From NCBI RefSeq assembly GCF_026342405.1, contig NZ_JAPEMU010000001.1, positions 9,052,001 through 9,116,000 on the forward strand: a stretch of DNA of 64,000 bases. The letters are read 5' to 3'. The notes beneath the pieces are model-generated. The model did no database searches. It was not told where the DNA came from and worked only from the letters and a program-made list of their open reading frames with translations. A program made the position numbers and the translations under genes. Shown here piece after piece: positions 49,418 to 58,255 of the stretch. Each line of letters starts with the position of its first letter. Positions within the stretch are counted from its first letter, which is position 1. The DNA comes from Kitasatospora sp. NBC_00240 (lineage in GTDB: Bacteria > Actinomycetota > Actinomycetes > Streptomycetales > Streptomycetaceae).

Positions 49418-49761
49418 CACGGCACTCCCCTCCATCCCGGCAACGGCCCCCCGCTGACGGGGCCGGGACCAACCGATGCCCGGACGCAGCCGGGACCGCA
49501 GGAGAAGAGCGTAGGAGACGGGTCCGACAACCGAGCCACCGGCATCGGATCCCGGGACGCAGGGGGGCGGGACGTGAGATTCTGGGCGGTTGGGTCCCGC
49601 ACGATCGGTTCCTGGGCGATCGGATCCCGGGCCACTGGTTCCTGGACGGCCCGTCCCTGGGCGATCGGATCCCGGGCCACCGCGGCGTCGGATGCCGCTA
49701 CGCCGGGAGCAGGGCCGGCCGCACCGCCCGGAGCCGGCGGCGGGCAGGGCGGTGGGCGCGC
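49418..49761. other. Intergenic region with a 25-bp direct repeat
   Basis: About 340 nt before the start of the hypothetical gene and after the end of the monooxygenase gene. It contains two exact 25-bp copies 45 bp apart (see repeat at 49611). No coding frame is convincing. Confidence 0.4.
49611..49680. repeat. 25-bp direct repeat
   Basis: Copies at 49611-49635 and 49656-49680 begin cctgggcgatcggatcccgg and end gccac in both. Part of the unit (cggatcccgg region) is itself palindromic around GGATCC. Purpose unknown. Confidence 0.85.
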
Positions 49762-50979
49762 TCAGGCCGGGAGCTCCGCCGGGGGCAGCGGGGTGTCCCA
49801 GTCCAGCAGACGCAGCAGGTCCTCGTCGACGCCCGGTGCGGGCCGCTCGGAGTCGCGCGGCGGAGCCCCGGCGGGCGAGGGCCCGTCGGTGCGGCTGGCG
49901 GTGAGCCGGGCGCTCGCCGCGGTGTTCCGCTCCGCCCGGGGCCGGCGCAACGCCTCGTAGCGCGCCAGGGCCGCGACGTGCGCGTCGACGGCGGAACCGG
50001 TGCCCGGGCCGGCCTCGCGCAGCGCCTTCGCCAGCACCACGGCGTCCTCCAGGGCCATCGACGCGCCCTGGCCGGTGGCCGGTGAGGCCGCGTGCGCCGC
50101 GTCACCGAGCAGGACGGTCCGCCGCCCGCGCCAGCGGCCCCCGGGCGCCAGGTGCCGGGCGTTGGTCACCATCAGGCGGTCGGTGGTGGCCGCGACGATG
50201 TCCGCGGCGGGGGTGCGATCGGGGCGCAGCAGCACCAGCAGCTGCTCGCGCCACCCGGCCGGCCCCGTTGCGGCCAGCTCCTCGGCGCTCGCCGGCGGGC
50301 CGGGCACCCGGGCGAACCAGTAGGCCTCCCCGTCCGGGGAGAAGGCGTAGCCGAACGCGGCGCCGCTCCCGCGCACCATGGTGATCCGGTCCGTGGGCCC
50401 GCCCACCGGGGCCGGCGCGTCGGCCGTGTAGCCGTAGAAGACGCGCTGGCCCGCGTACTGCGGCCCGGCGCCCTCCGGGTCGAGCTGCGAGCGGACGGCG
50501 GAGTGCAGCCCGTCGGCCCCGACCAGCACATCAGCGTGCGCCGTACCCCCGTCGGCGAAGCGCACGGTGACACCGTCGGCGCTCTCGGTGAGGCCGGTGA
50601 GCCGGGCCCCGTGCCGCAGCGGGATCCCGCGCCGGCGGACCTCGGCGCGCAGGGCCTCGCCGAGCTCGGCGCGGCGGAGGCAGCGGTACCGGGCCGGCGC
50701 GTGATCGTGCTCCCCGAGGGGTACGGTGGCCAGCTCCCGGCCGCCCTCGTCGAGCACGCTCATCGTGCTGAGCGGGAAGCCGAGGCCGCCCACCGGCGCG
50801 GCGGCGTCCAGCTGGGCGAGTGCGCGCATGCCGTTGCTGGCGAGGGTGAGGAACGCCCCGGCGTCGGCCCCGCCGTCCGGGTGCGCCTCGTGGACGGTCA
50901 CCTCGAAGCCGGCCTTGTGCAGCCCCAGGGCCGCCGACGCGCCGCCGATGCCCCCGCCGACGACCATGATCCTCGTCAC
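49762..50979 (-). CDS. FAD-dependent monooxygenase (PHBH fold)
   Basis: A 405-residue group A flavoprotein monooxygenase. The FAD Rossmann site is MVVGGGIGGASAALGLHKAGF, the DG motif is VLVGADGLHSAVR, and the second FAD motif is LLGDAAHAASPATGQGAS. Family members use NAD(P)H to hydroxylate aromatic or similar rings. GTG 50979 has GGAGG upstream. No membrane segment. Substrate unknown; no aromatic-catabolic or polyketide genes sit beside it. Confidence 0.9.
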   Translation of the reverse strand: MTRIMVVGGGIGGASAALGLHKAGFEVTVHEAHPDGGADAGAFLTLASNGMRALAQLDAAAPVGGLGFPLSTMSVLDEGGRELATVPLGEHDHAPARYRCLRRAELGEALRAEVRRRGIPLRHGARLTGLTESADGVTVRFADGGTAHADVLVGADGLHSAVRSQLDPEGAGPQYAGQRVFYGYTADAPAPVGGPTDRITMVRGSGAAFGYAFSPDGEAYWFARVPGPPASAEELAATGPAGWREQLLVLLRPDRTPAADIVAATTDRLMVTNARHLAPGGRWRGRRTVLLGDAAHAASPATGQGASMALEDAVVLAKALREAGPGTGSAVDAHVAALARYEALRRPRAERNTAASARLTASRTDGPSPAGAPPRDSERPAPGVDEDLLRLLDWDTPLPPAELPA

Positions 50980-51326
50980 TCCGGCGCCTCCTTCGGGTTC
51001 CACCCGGCTGCTCCGGCCGGGGTCTGACGACGGCTCATCCTGACGGCCTCGCCAAGGTCGTCCCGGCATGAGCCCGTTCCCACCGCGACCCTAGCCGCCG
51101 GTCGTGCCCGACCCGCCCGGAACGGCCCGGCGCGGCCGAAACCTGCCCTGCGGCCCCGGCCCGGTCCGGGCCCCGCGGCGGCGCGGGGGACGGGCTGGTG
51201 ACGAGCGGTGGGCGGGCGGTTCCGGGCGGTTTCCGGACGGCTTCGCGCGGCCGGGGGCGAGTGTCGTGTGATGTCTTCGGGGCGGACGATGCGGTGCCTG
51301 CCGGTGAGATGGTGCAGGATAAGGAC
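50980..51326. other. Intergenic region between divergent genes
   Basis: About 350 nt between the leftward monooxygenase gene and the rightward cyclophilin gene; both promoters are expected here. No strong repeat or coding frame seen. Confidence 0.4.
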
Positions 51327-51821
51327 ATGTCTCAAAACGTTTACTTCGACATCACCATCGACGGCGAGGCCGCCGGGCGCATCGTCTTCAAGCTCTACGA
51401 CGACGTCGTGCCCAAGACCGCGAAGAACTTCCGCGAGCTGGCCACCGGCCAGAACGGGTTCGGTTACGCCGGTTCCGGCTTCCACCGCGTCATCCCCGAG
51501 TTCATGCTGCAGGGCGGTGACTTCACCCGTGGGGACGGCACGGGCGGCAAGAGCATCTACGGCGAGAAGTTCGCCGACGAGAACTTCACCCTCAAGCACA
51601 ACAAGCCGTTCCTGCTGTCCATGGCGAACGCCGGGCGCAACACCAACGGCTCGCAGTTCTTCATCACCACGGTGCTCACCCCGTGGCTCGACGGCAAGCA
51701 CGTCGTCTTCGGCGAGGTCGTCACGGGCCAGGACCTGGTGACCAAGATCGAGTCGCTCGGCTCCCAGTCGGGCAACACCAAGGCGAAGATCGTCATCGAC
51801 GCCTCGGGCATCGTGGAGTAG
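51327..51821 (+). CDS. Cyclophilin-type peptidyl-prolyl isomerase
   Basis: A 164-residue single-domain cyclophilin, close to the 165-residue cytoplasmic CypA of streptomycetes. Active-site motifs are FHRVIPEFMLQGGDF, MANAGRNTNGSQFFIT and WLDGKHVVFGEV (the cyclosporin-binding Trp). It speeds Xaa-Pro isomerisation during folding. Start ATG 51327 with AGGAT upstream. A perfect hairpin follows directly after the stop. Probably a housekeeping gene. Confidence 0.95.
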   Translation: MSQNVYFDITIDGEAAGRIVFKLYDDVVPKTAKNFRELATGQNGFGYAGSGFHRVIPEFMLQGGDFTRGDGTGGKSIYGEKFADENFTLKHNKPFLLSMANAGRNTNGSQFFITTVLTPWLDGKHVVFGEVVTGQDLVTKIESLGSQSGNTKAKIVIDASGIVE

Positions 51822-52234
51822 TTCCGCGATCCGGCGGGAGTGGATCGCGGGGGCGCACCGTAAGGGCGGCCCCGCCGCTCCACGGCCGTACCGGCCGGGC
51901 CATCGCGGACCGAAAGGCTCCGCGGCGGCCCGGCCTGCGTCGTTCCGGGAACGCAGGCCGGCCCGGACTCCGCCCGGCTGCCCGTCGCGCCCCGCGCCCG
52001 CCCGGCTGCCCGCTGCGCCCCGCGCCCGCCCGGCCTCGTGCCGTCCGCGCCGTGAGTCCTGCCGGTCGTGGCCCCGGCGGCCCGGGGGTCGGCCCCGGAA
52101 CCGGCGCCGGGGCAGGGCCGTCCGGGGGAGGCACGGGGACCCCGCAGGGTGTCGGCCGGCCAGGAGGCGCCCTCGCCCCGACAGTGGGGAGGTCCGCCCC
52201 GGCGAGAGGCCGGCCAGACCTGGGGAGCCGGTTG
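51822..52234. other. Intergenic region with terminator and repeats
   Basis: About 410 nt. It holds the hairpin at 51824-51850 and a near-perfect 28-nt direct repeat starting at 51973 and 52001 (cccggctgcccg, then cgccccgcgcccg). The MFS gene promoter should lie here. Confidence 0.45.
51824..51850 (+). terminator. Perfect hairpin after the cyclophilin gene
   Basis: ccgcgatcc (51824-51832) and ggatcgcgg (51842-51850) are exact complements around a 9-nt loop, 3 nt after the stop codon. Confidence 0.8.
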
Positions 52235-53818
52235 ATGGACCGTCCGACAGCTGTGTCGCACCACGGCTACTCGGAGCATCGCTGGAAGGCGCTGGCCGGC
52301 ATGTGTGTCGCGGCCGGCATGGTCTGGCTGTCGTTCGCCGACTTCGGGGTGGCCGTCCCGACCATCTCCAGGGAACTCTCCGCCTCGCTGCCCGACCTGC
52401 AGTGGGCCAACAACGCCTTCAGCCTGTCGACCGGGGCGCTGGTGCTCGCCGCAGGCCGCCTGGGCGACGTGTACGGGCGCAAGCGGATGCTGGAGATCGG
52501 CCTGATCGTGATGGGCGCCGTCTCGCTGGTGACGGCGTTCGTGCCGGGCGTCACCGGCATGATCGTCGGCCGCGGGGCGATGGGTGTCGGTGCCGCGCTG
52601 ATCCTGCCGGCCACGCTGGCGCTGATCCCGCCGATGTTCCCGCCGGAGGAGCAACCCCGGGCCTTCGGCGCCTGGATGGCCGTCGCCTGGGTCGGCCAGG
52701 CGGCCGGACCCGCCGTCGGCGGCGTCCTCACCGGCCTGCTCGGCTGGCGCTCCACGTTCTGGATCAACGCCCCGCTGGCCCTGGTCGGCCTCTGGCTGGT
52801 GCGCCGGGCCGCGGTGGAGTCCACCGACCCGAACGCCTCCCGGCACATCGACATCCCCGGCCTGCTGACCAGCGCGCTGGCCGCCTTCTGCCTGCTCTAC
52901 GGCTGCACGGCCGGGCAGGAGGAGGGCTTCGACGACCCGCTGATCATCGGCCTGCTGATCGCCTCCGTGGTGCTGGCCGCCCTGTTCGTCTACCTGCAGA
53001 AGCACCTGTCGGACCCGCTGATCGACCTGCAGCTGTTCTCCTCCCGGCCGTTCTGCGGCGCGCTGGTGGCCAACTCGGTCATGAACATCGTCTTCGCCGG
53101 GGTGAGCTTCCTGCTCACCCTGTACCTGCAGGAGGTCCGCGGCTACGGCCCGGTCGCCGCCGGGCTCCTGCTGCTGCCCTCGACCGTCACCATCCTGCTG
53201 CTCAACCCGTTCGGCGGCCGGGTCTCCGCCCGGCGCGGTGCCCGGCTGCCGGTGGTGATCGGCGTGCTGCTGCTGGGCGTCGGCACGCTGGTGGCCGCGA
53301 TCATCGGACGGCACTACAACTACGCGATCCTGGCCGCCGGGCTGCTGGTGCTCGGCGCGGGCCTGGGCCTGATGTCGATCCCGCTGTCCGACACCGCGGT
53401 GGCGGGGCCGCCGGAGGAACTCGCCGGTACCGCCTCCGGGATGTTCAAGGTGACCAGCATGCTGGGTGGGGCCTTCGGGGTCGCCGTCATGGTCGCCGTC
53501 CAGCAGGCCGTCGAGACCAACCAGGCGATCGACCGGGCGAAGGCCGCCGGCCTGTCCGACGCGGACGCCCAGCAGCTGGGCAACGCCGTGACCGACTCCA
53601 AGCTGGCCGATCAGATCCTCGCCTCCGTCGACCAGGCGACCAGCGACGCGATCACCGCCGCCTTCCAGGAGGTGGAGGCCCTCGGTGCGGGCCGGGCGAT
53701 GGCGCTGGCCGGCCTGCTCGCGGTGGTCGCGACCCTCGCCCTCCCGCTGATCTGGCGGACCGGCCCGCCCCGCCCGGCCGAAGCCGCCCAAGCGGTCACG
53801 CCGACCGAGGCGTCCTGA
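52235..53818 (+). CDS. DHA2-family MFS multidrug exporter (14 TM)
   Basis: A 527-residue drug:H+ antiporter of the EmrB/QacA type with about 14 membrane segments. Motif A-like GRLGDVYGRKRMLEIG follows helix 2, and motif C-like GPAVGGVLTGLLGWRSTFWIN lies near helix 5. The last ~80 residues include a helical, polar insertion before the final membrane helix (AIDRAKAAGLSDADAQQLGNAV), as in related actinomycete proteins. GGGGAG lies 6 nt before ATG 52235. No TetR-type regulator is adjacent. Substrates unknown. Confidence 0.92.
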   Translation: MDRPTAVSHHGYSEHRWKALAGMCVAAGMVWLSFADFGVAVPTISRELSASLPDLQWANNAFSLSTGALVLAAGRLGDVYGRKRMLEIGLIVMGAVSLVTAFVPGVTGMIVGRGAMGVGAALILPATLALIPPMFPPEEQPRAFGAWMAVAWVGQAAGPAVGGVLTGLLGWRSTFWINAPLALVGLWLVRRAAVESTDPNASRHIDIPGLLTSALAAFCLLYGCTAGQEEGFDDPLIIGLLIASVVLAALFVYLQKHLSDPLIDLQLFSSRPFCGALVANSVMNIVFAGVSFLLTLYLQEVRGYGPVAAGLLLLPSTVTILLLNPFGGRVSARRGARLPVVIGVLLLGVGTLVAAIIGRHYNYAILAAGLLVLGAGLGLMSIPLSDTAVAGPPEELAGTASGMFKVTSMLGGAFGVAVMVAVQQAVETNQAIDRAKAAGLSDADAQQLGNAVTDSKLADQILASVDQATSDAITAAFQEVEALGAGRAMALAGLLAVVATLALPLIWRTGPPRPAEAAQAVTPTEAS

Positions 53819-53893
53819 CCGGGCCTTGCCCGGCTGCTCCCGCACGACCGTCGGCCACGGCCCGTCCGGCCCGTCCGGCCCGTCCTGAAGGCC

Positions 53894-54682
53894 TCAGGGA
53901 CGCGGCCGCACGTGCAGCTGGAGCCCGCTCGTACCCGCGGGCTCCACGCCGGGCAGCAGGCGCATACCGTGGTCGTAGTCGCCGCCGGTGAGCGACCTGA
54001 AAGGGACCGGCGCCTCCGTGAACAGCCCGCCGAGCCGCCGCCCGTACGCCTCCCGCACCGCCGCGAATCGCTCCTCGGCGACGTCCACCGACCCGTACAC
54101 CGCGAACGGCTCCAGCGGTGCCATCCCGGTGAACCAGAACAGGCCGTGCTGGAGCGGATGGAGGACGTCCGCCAGCGGCCCGTGCACACCCCGGTCCGAG
54201 AAGGCCGACTCCCGCGCGCCGACCGTCACCGCCAGCAGCGCCCGCCGCCCCGCCAACGCCCCCTCGCTGTAGGGCGGCGGGACGGACGGCCCGTGGGCGA
54301 ACTCGAAGGTGAACACCCGGTCGATCCAGCCCTTCAGGATCGCGGGCACCGAGAACCACCACATCGGGAACTGCAGGATCACCGCATCCGCCCAGCGCAC
54401 CTTCTCCTGCTCCGCCGCGATGTCCGGCGACAACCGCCCCGCCAGCGTGGCCGCGCCGGAGTCGGCCAGCACGTCCAGCCGCCGCTCCGGGCCGAGACCG
54501 GGAAAGTCGTCGGCGTCGACACCCGCCTTCCACTTCATCGCGTAGAGGTCGGAGGTGCGCACCTCGTGCCCGGCCGCGCGCAACTCCCGCGCCGCGTGGG
54601 CGGCCAGCGCCGCGGTGAGCGACCGGGGCTCGGGATGGGCACTGACGATCAGGATCCTCTTGGGTGCTGCGGTGTCTGCCAT
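53894..54682 (-). CDS. NAD(P)H oxidoreductase, NQO/MdaB flavodoxin-like
   Basis: A 262-residue flavodoxin-like quinone or nitro reductase. Motifs are ILIVSAHPEPRSLTAALA near the N-terminus for FMN/FAD phosphate binding, VILQFPMWWFSVPAILKGWIDRVFTFEFAHG in the middle, and a C-terminal helix. It reduces quinones by two electrons. It is divergent from an XRE-type regulator across a ~100-nt gap with an inverted repeat, a common pairing for redox-responsive control. Start ATG 54682. Confidence 0.9.
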   Translation of the reverse strand: MADTAAPKRILIVSAHPEPRSLTAALAAHAARELRAAGHEVRTSDLYAMKWKAGVDADDFPGLGPERRLDVLADSGAATLAGRLSPDIAAEQEKVRWADAVILQFPMWWFSVPAILKGWIDRVFTFEFAHGPSVPPPYSEGALAGRRALLAVTVGARESAFSDRGVHGPLADVLHPLQHGLFWFTGMAPLEPFAVYGSVDVAEERFAAVREAYGRRLGGLFTEAPVPFRSLTGGDYDHGMRLLPGVEPAGTSGLQLHVRPRP

Positions 54683-54740
54683 GCCCCCACGCTCCCCCGC
54701 CCGCGGGCGGGCAGCCAGTACCTCCGTCGACCGCCGGAAC

Positions 54741-54758
54741 GGCAGTCCTGGTACTGCC
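54741..54758. promoter_or_regulatory. Inverted repeat operator between divergent genes
   Basis: GGCAGT (54741-54746) and ACTGCC (54753-54758) form a 6-6-6 inverted repeat. CATAAT (54768-54773) right after it could be the -10 box of the XRE gene, so a bound regulator would block that promoter. Confidence 0.45.
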
Positions 54759-54780
54759 AGGGCCACCCATAATGGATGCC

Positions 54781-55722
54781 ATGGACACTGTCGAGCCCGA
54801 CGAACGCACCGTCGTCCCCGCGGCTGCCGCCGGCTCCGCCCCGCTCGAAGGCCTCGGCGATCCGCACCGGGCCCTCGGCGGGTTCCTGCGCGCCCGGCGC
54901 GGCCGGGTGGCGCCGGAGCGGGTCGCAATCGCCGGGGGCGGACGGCGCCGGGTGCGCGGACTGCGCCGCGAGGAAGTGGCCCAGGCCGCCGGCATCAGCG
55001 TCGACTACTACGTCCGCCTCGAACAGGGCCGGGCCACCCGGCCCTCCGCCGAAGTGCTCGACGCACTGGCCCGGGTCCTCGACCTGGACGCCGCCGAGCG
55101 CAGCCACCTGGCCACCCTCGCCGGGAGCAGGAACCAGCCCGCGCCCCGGGCCCAGGTCGGCCCCGCACTGCTGCGGATCCTGGACTCCCTGACACCCCTC
55201 CCGGCCTTCGCGACCGACCACCGCCTGGAGGTGGTGGCCTGGAACCCACTCGGCGGCGAACTGATCGGAGGCTTGGGCGACCCCGGCCGCCGGGACCGCA
55301 ACAACGCCAGATTCCTCTTCCTGGACCCGGCCTCCCGGCAGGTCCACCCCGCCTGGGAGGAACGGGCGGCCGAGGCCGTGGGCCAGCTCCGGGTCGCCGC
55401 CGGCCGCTCGCCCGGGGACACGGAACTCACCGCGCTGCTCACCGAACTGGCCGAGCAGAGCGTCGACTTCCGCAGGATCTGGGCCACCGGGGAGGTCGTC
55501 ATGTGCGCCGCCGGCCGCAAGGAACTCCGGCACCCGGCCGCCGGCCTGCTGGCCCTGGACTACCAGACCCTGCACGTCCCGGCCGCGCCCGGCGAGAGCG
55601 GGCTGGTCGTGCACGTGTTCTGCGCCGAGGAGGGCAGCCCCGAGGCCGCCGCCCTGGCGGACCTCGGCGCCGCCCTCCGTCCGTCCGTCGTACCGAACGC
55701 CTCCTCCCGCAGGCTGCCGTAG
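54781..55722 (+). CDS. XRE-family regulator with MmyB-like ligand domain
   Basis: A 313-residue regulator. The helix-turn-helix lies at residues ~30-115 (RALGGFLRARRGRVAPE, LRREEVAQAAGISVDYYVRLEQGRATRPSAEVLDALARVL). The C-terminal MmyB-like domain (PAFATDHRLEVVAWNPLGGEL, DPASRQVHPAWEERAAEAV, VHVFCAEEGSPEA) often binds fatty-acid-like ligands. Likely controls the divergent NQO-type gene and itself. An ATG at 54772 is an alternative start. The mRNA may be nearly leaderless because the -10 box is so close. Confidence 0.9.
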   Translation: MDTVEPDERTVVPAAAAGSAPLEGLGDPHRALGGFLRARRGRVAPERVAIAGGGRRRVRGLRREEVAQAAGISVDYYVRLEQGRATRPSAEVLDALARVLDLDAAERSHLATLAGSRNQPAPRAQVGPALLRILDSLTPLPAFATDHRLEVVAWNPLGGELIGGLGDPGRRDRNNARFLFLDPASRQVHPAWEERAAEAVGQLRVAAGRSPGDTELTALLTELAEQSVDFRRIWATGEVVMCAAGRKELRHPAAGLLALDYQTLHVPAAPGESGLVVHVFCAEEGSPEAAALADLGAALRPSVVPNASSRRLP

Positions 55723-56111
55723 GCCGCCGGGCAGGACGCGCACGAGGTGCGTGGGCCGGAGCGGCGCCTTATTTGCGGGCCGACCGTCAGCGGCGTTCCT
55801 GACGCCGGCGCAGCGCCGTCACGATGCCCGGTCGTTTCCGGACGGCGCTGCGACAGGTCGCCGATGTGGGTGAGGTTCTGCTGGGAGGCCCGGCACCGCC
55901 ACCACGCGACGGTGCCGTCGGCGACCGGCTCCATCGGGTGGGTGCGGCCCGGGCAGGTCGGCCACTGGACGAACTCGCATCCGGCGAGGTGGTCCTGGAC
56001 CAGCTCCGTCACGAAGACGGTTGGTCCACCGAGACCGGCGAACGCCGCCGCCGTGACCGCGGCTGCGCCGTTCGATCGCCGACCGCGCACCGTCGCTGCC
56101 GGCCAGGTCAC
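55560..56111 (-). CDS. Possible hypothetical protein coupled to the LRR-like gene
   Basis: From GTG 56111, which overlaps the TGA of the LRR-like gene, a frame runs through a protein-like stretch: AAFAGLGGPTVFVTELVQDHLAGCEFVQWPTCPG and TVAWWRCRASQQNLTHIGDLSQRR. The Cys/Trp pattern looks real, but the frame then continues without a stop into the 3' end of the XRE gene on the other strand, where it looks like antisense noise. The true gene may have lost its own stop, or the whole frame may be spurious. Confidence 0.35.
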   Translation of the reverse strand: MTWPAATVRGRRSNGAAAVTAAAFAGLGGPTVFVTELVQDHLAGCEFVQWPTCPGRTHPMEPVADGTVAWWRCRASQQNLTHIGDLSQRRPETTGHRDGAAPASGTPLTVGPQIRRRSGPRTSCASCPAAYGSLREEAFGTTDGRRAAPRSARAAASGLPSSAQNTCTTSPLSPGAAGTCRVW

Positions 56112-56836
56112 CAGTGGTCGGCCGTGGGCTGCTGGAGCGCCGGGCCGCCGGAGTGCGGGCTGCGGACATAGGCCGCCGGCGGGCTCGGCAGCGCGGCGAC
56201 ACAGGCGCGGGAGCAGGCGTTGACCAGCAGCGGCAGCACGTCCGTGGCCACCTGGAGGGAGATCCACACCTGGCGCGGCCGGGTGATCGGTCCGTCGCAG
56301 ACGCTGCAGGTCCCACCGGTGTCGGCACTGCCGGCCCTCGGGTCGAGGGGCGGGAACGGCGGCCGCACCTTCTTGTTCCCGTACAGCGCCCGGATGCTGA
56401 CGCGACTGCCCCGCAGCAGGGGGCACCGGGTCAGCTCGTACGGGAACCAGTGCAGCCGGTACGAGGTGTAGGGGTCGAAGGACTCCAGCGAGGCCATCGC
56501 CCCGATCTCCGGCGGGATCCGCACAAGGTTGCTGCCATAGAGTCCGAACTCCCGGACGGCGGTCAGCCGGGCGATCGTCGGCGGCAGGGTGACGATCTGC
56601 CGGCGCTCCCCGGGGGCGAGCTCCCGCAGCGGGTGGAACTCCTCGCGACCGTCCGCCGCCGCCTCCTCGACCAGCTCCAGCAGCCGCAGCCATCCCGGGG
56701 CCGAGGTGTCCTGCTGCTCGGCGTGGAACGCGACGCGGCGCCGGTCGGTCGCCCGGCCCTGGTCGAAGCAGCCGCAGCTGTCCTGGTAGGCACTTCGGCC
56801 CTCGGCCGTGGCGGGGGGCTGCGGGCGGGTGCTCAT
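56108..56836 (-). CDS. Leucine-rich-repeat-like protein with Cys cluster
   Basis: A 242-residue protein. Residues ~60-150 have LRR-type spacing: LPPTIARLTAVREFGLYGSNLVRIPPEIGAMASLESF, about two to three repeats. After a Pro-rich stretch, CSVCDGPI and a later CSRAC form a possible zinc site. Residues near the N-terminus include SAYQDSCGCFD. This layout occurs in uncharacterised streptomycete proteins, probably protein-binding. ATG 56836 chosen as the first Met of the conserved-looking frame. The stop overlaps a possible downstream start. Confidence 0.65.
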   Translation of the reverse strand: MSTRPQPPATAEGRSAYQDSCGCFDQGRATDRRRVAFHAEQQDTSAPGWLRLLELVEEAAADGREEFHPLRELAPGERRQIVTLPPTIARLTAVREFGLYGSNLVRIPPEIGAMASLESFDPYTSYRLHWFPYELTRCPLLRGSRVSIRALYGNKKVRPPFPPLDPRAGSADTGGTCSVCDGPITRPRQVWISLQVATDVLPLLVNACSRACVAALPSPPAAYVRSPHSGGPALQQPTADHW

Positions 56837-57158
56837 GCGGGCCACCCTAGGGGTCCTCGTGGATGCCGTGGTGAGTGGGTTCGGGCGATCGTCCGCCGGC
56901 GAACGCCCCGGACGTTCTCGCGGTCGCACCCCGGTGAGGACCGCCGGCGACCGGGCCGATCCCGCGCGGCGTTCCCCTGCCTCCCCGCGCGTCTCTCAGC
57001 AGGTCCAACGGCCGGGTGGTGACGGATCGTTCCCGAGCCGGATGTGACAATTCGCCCATCCTGCCCCCCTGTCGGGACACCCGGGAGCCGCCCCATACTC
57101 CAGGATCTGGCCGGACGGCGGGACGGCTGTCCGCCGAGACGAAGGGAAGCGGGGCACA
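56837..57158. other. Intergenic region between divergent genes
   Basis: About 320 nt between the leftward LRR-like gene and the rightward aldo/keto reductase gene. No convincing coding frame or strong repeat; both promoters are expected here. Confidence 0.4.
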
Positions 57159-58061
57159 GTGAACGCAGTGGCTGCGGGGACATGGAAGCTCGGAGACCAG
57201 GAGATCAACCGGATCGGCTACGGGGCGATGCGGCTGGCCGGCAACGGCATGGCCGGGAACTCGGACGGTCCGCCGATCGACCGCGACCACGCTGTGCGCC
57301 TGCTGCGTCGGGCGGTCGACCAAGGCGTCAACCACATCGACACGGCCGCCTTCTACTTCTCCCCGCTGCGCTCGGCCAACGAGCTGATCAACCGCGCGCT
57401 GTCCTCCTGCCGGGACGACGTGGTCGTCGTCACCAAGGTCGGGCCGGGACGCGATCCGTCCGGCGAGTGGCAGGCCATGGCCCGCCCCGACCAGTTGCGC
57501 GGTCAGGTGGAGGAGAACCTGCGGCAGCTGGGCCGGGACCACCTCGACGTGGTGAACCTGCGTCGCAACGGGCCCGACACGCACTCCGTCGCGGAGCACT
57601 TCGGCGCGCTCGCCGAGCTGCGCGAAGCGGGCCTGATCCGACACCTGGGCCTCTCCAACGTCCGTCCGGAGCATGTCGTCGAGGCCCGGGCCGTCGCTCC
57701 GGTGGTCTGCGTGCAGAACTCCTACGGACTCGACTGGCGTCGGGCCGACGAGAGCGGCCTGGTGGACCTCTGCGGCGAGCTCGGCATCGCGTTCGTCCCG
57801 TTCTTCGCGGTCTCCGGACTGCGCCGAGAGGCGGCGGCCGGGCAGGAGCGGGACGACCGGGTCCGCGCGGTGGCCCGGGCCCATGCCGCGACGCCCGCCC
57901 AGGTGCGGCTCGCCTGGACTCTCCGGCGCGGGTCGCACGTGCTGGCCATCCCCGGGACGACGGACCCGGCCCACCTCGACGAGAACATCGCGGCGGGTGC
58001 CCTGCGGCTGACCCCGGAGGAATGGGAGCTGCTCGGGGCGCCGGTCGCTGACGGCCCGTGA
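57159..58061 (+). CDS. Aldo/keto reductase
   Basis: A 300-residue TIM-barrel oxidoreductase. Conserved elements are RIGYGAMRLAG near the N-terminus, GVNHIDTAAFYFSP with the catalytic Asp and Tyr, VVVVTKVG with the catalytic Lys, HLDVVNLRRNG (where the usual His is Asn-Leu-Arg), IRHLGLSNV, and VLAIPGTTDPAHLDENIAA for NADPH binding. It reduces aldehydes or ketones. GTG 57159 with GGGAAGCGGGG upstream. Its stop overlaps a small ORF start (GTGA). Confidence 0.9.
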   Translation: MNAVAAGTWKLGDQEINRIGYGAMRLAGNGMAGNSDGPPIDRDHAVRLLRRAVDQGVNHIDTAAFYFSPLRSANELINRALSSCRDDVVVVTKVGPGRDPSGEWQAMARPDQLRGQVEENLRQLGRDHLDVVNLRRNGPDTHSVAEHFGALAELREAGLIRHLGLSNVRPEHVVEARAVAPVVCVQNSYGLDWRRADESGLVDLCGELGIAFVPFFAVSGLRREAAAGQERDDRVRAVARAHAATPAQVRLAWTLRRGSHVLAIPGTTDPAHLDENIAAGALRLTPEEWELLGAPVADGP

Positions 58062-58255
58062 TCCCGTGGTGCCCGTCCCCGGCCGGCGAGCCAGGGCCGA
58101 TCGGGCACCTGAGCTGGACCGAGCCGCTGGTGCGGCGGGACGGCGACACCTGGCTCCTGTACCCGCACCGGGCCGCCCTCGACGCCGGGCGGCCCGACCG
58201 CGTCCTGCCGGTCGGGCCGCCGTTCCGTCCGGCCGGTGCCGGCCCGGCGGTCTAG
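58058..58255 (+). CDS. Small ORF coupled to the aldo/keto reductase
   Basis: A 65-residue frame whose GTG overlaps the TGA of the aldo/keto reductase gene. It has a protein-like centre (SWTEPLVRRDGDTWLLYPHRAALDAG) between Pro-rich ends. No known family. It ends at TAG sharing the CTAG with the stop of the convergent membrane protein gene. Could be a real small protein or a fragment. Confidence 0.4.
   Translation: MIPWCPSPAGEPGPIGHLSWTEPLVRRDGDTWLLYPHRAALDAGRPDRVLPVGPPFRPAGAGPAV

Noticed and set aside
51557..53845. A 762-codon minus-strand frame over the MFS gene
   Set aside because: Composition is Gly/Gln/Arg/His-rich with no domain; the plus strand encodes a textbook 14-TM transporter.
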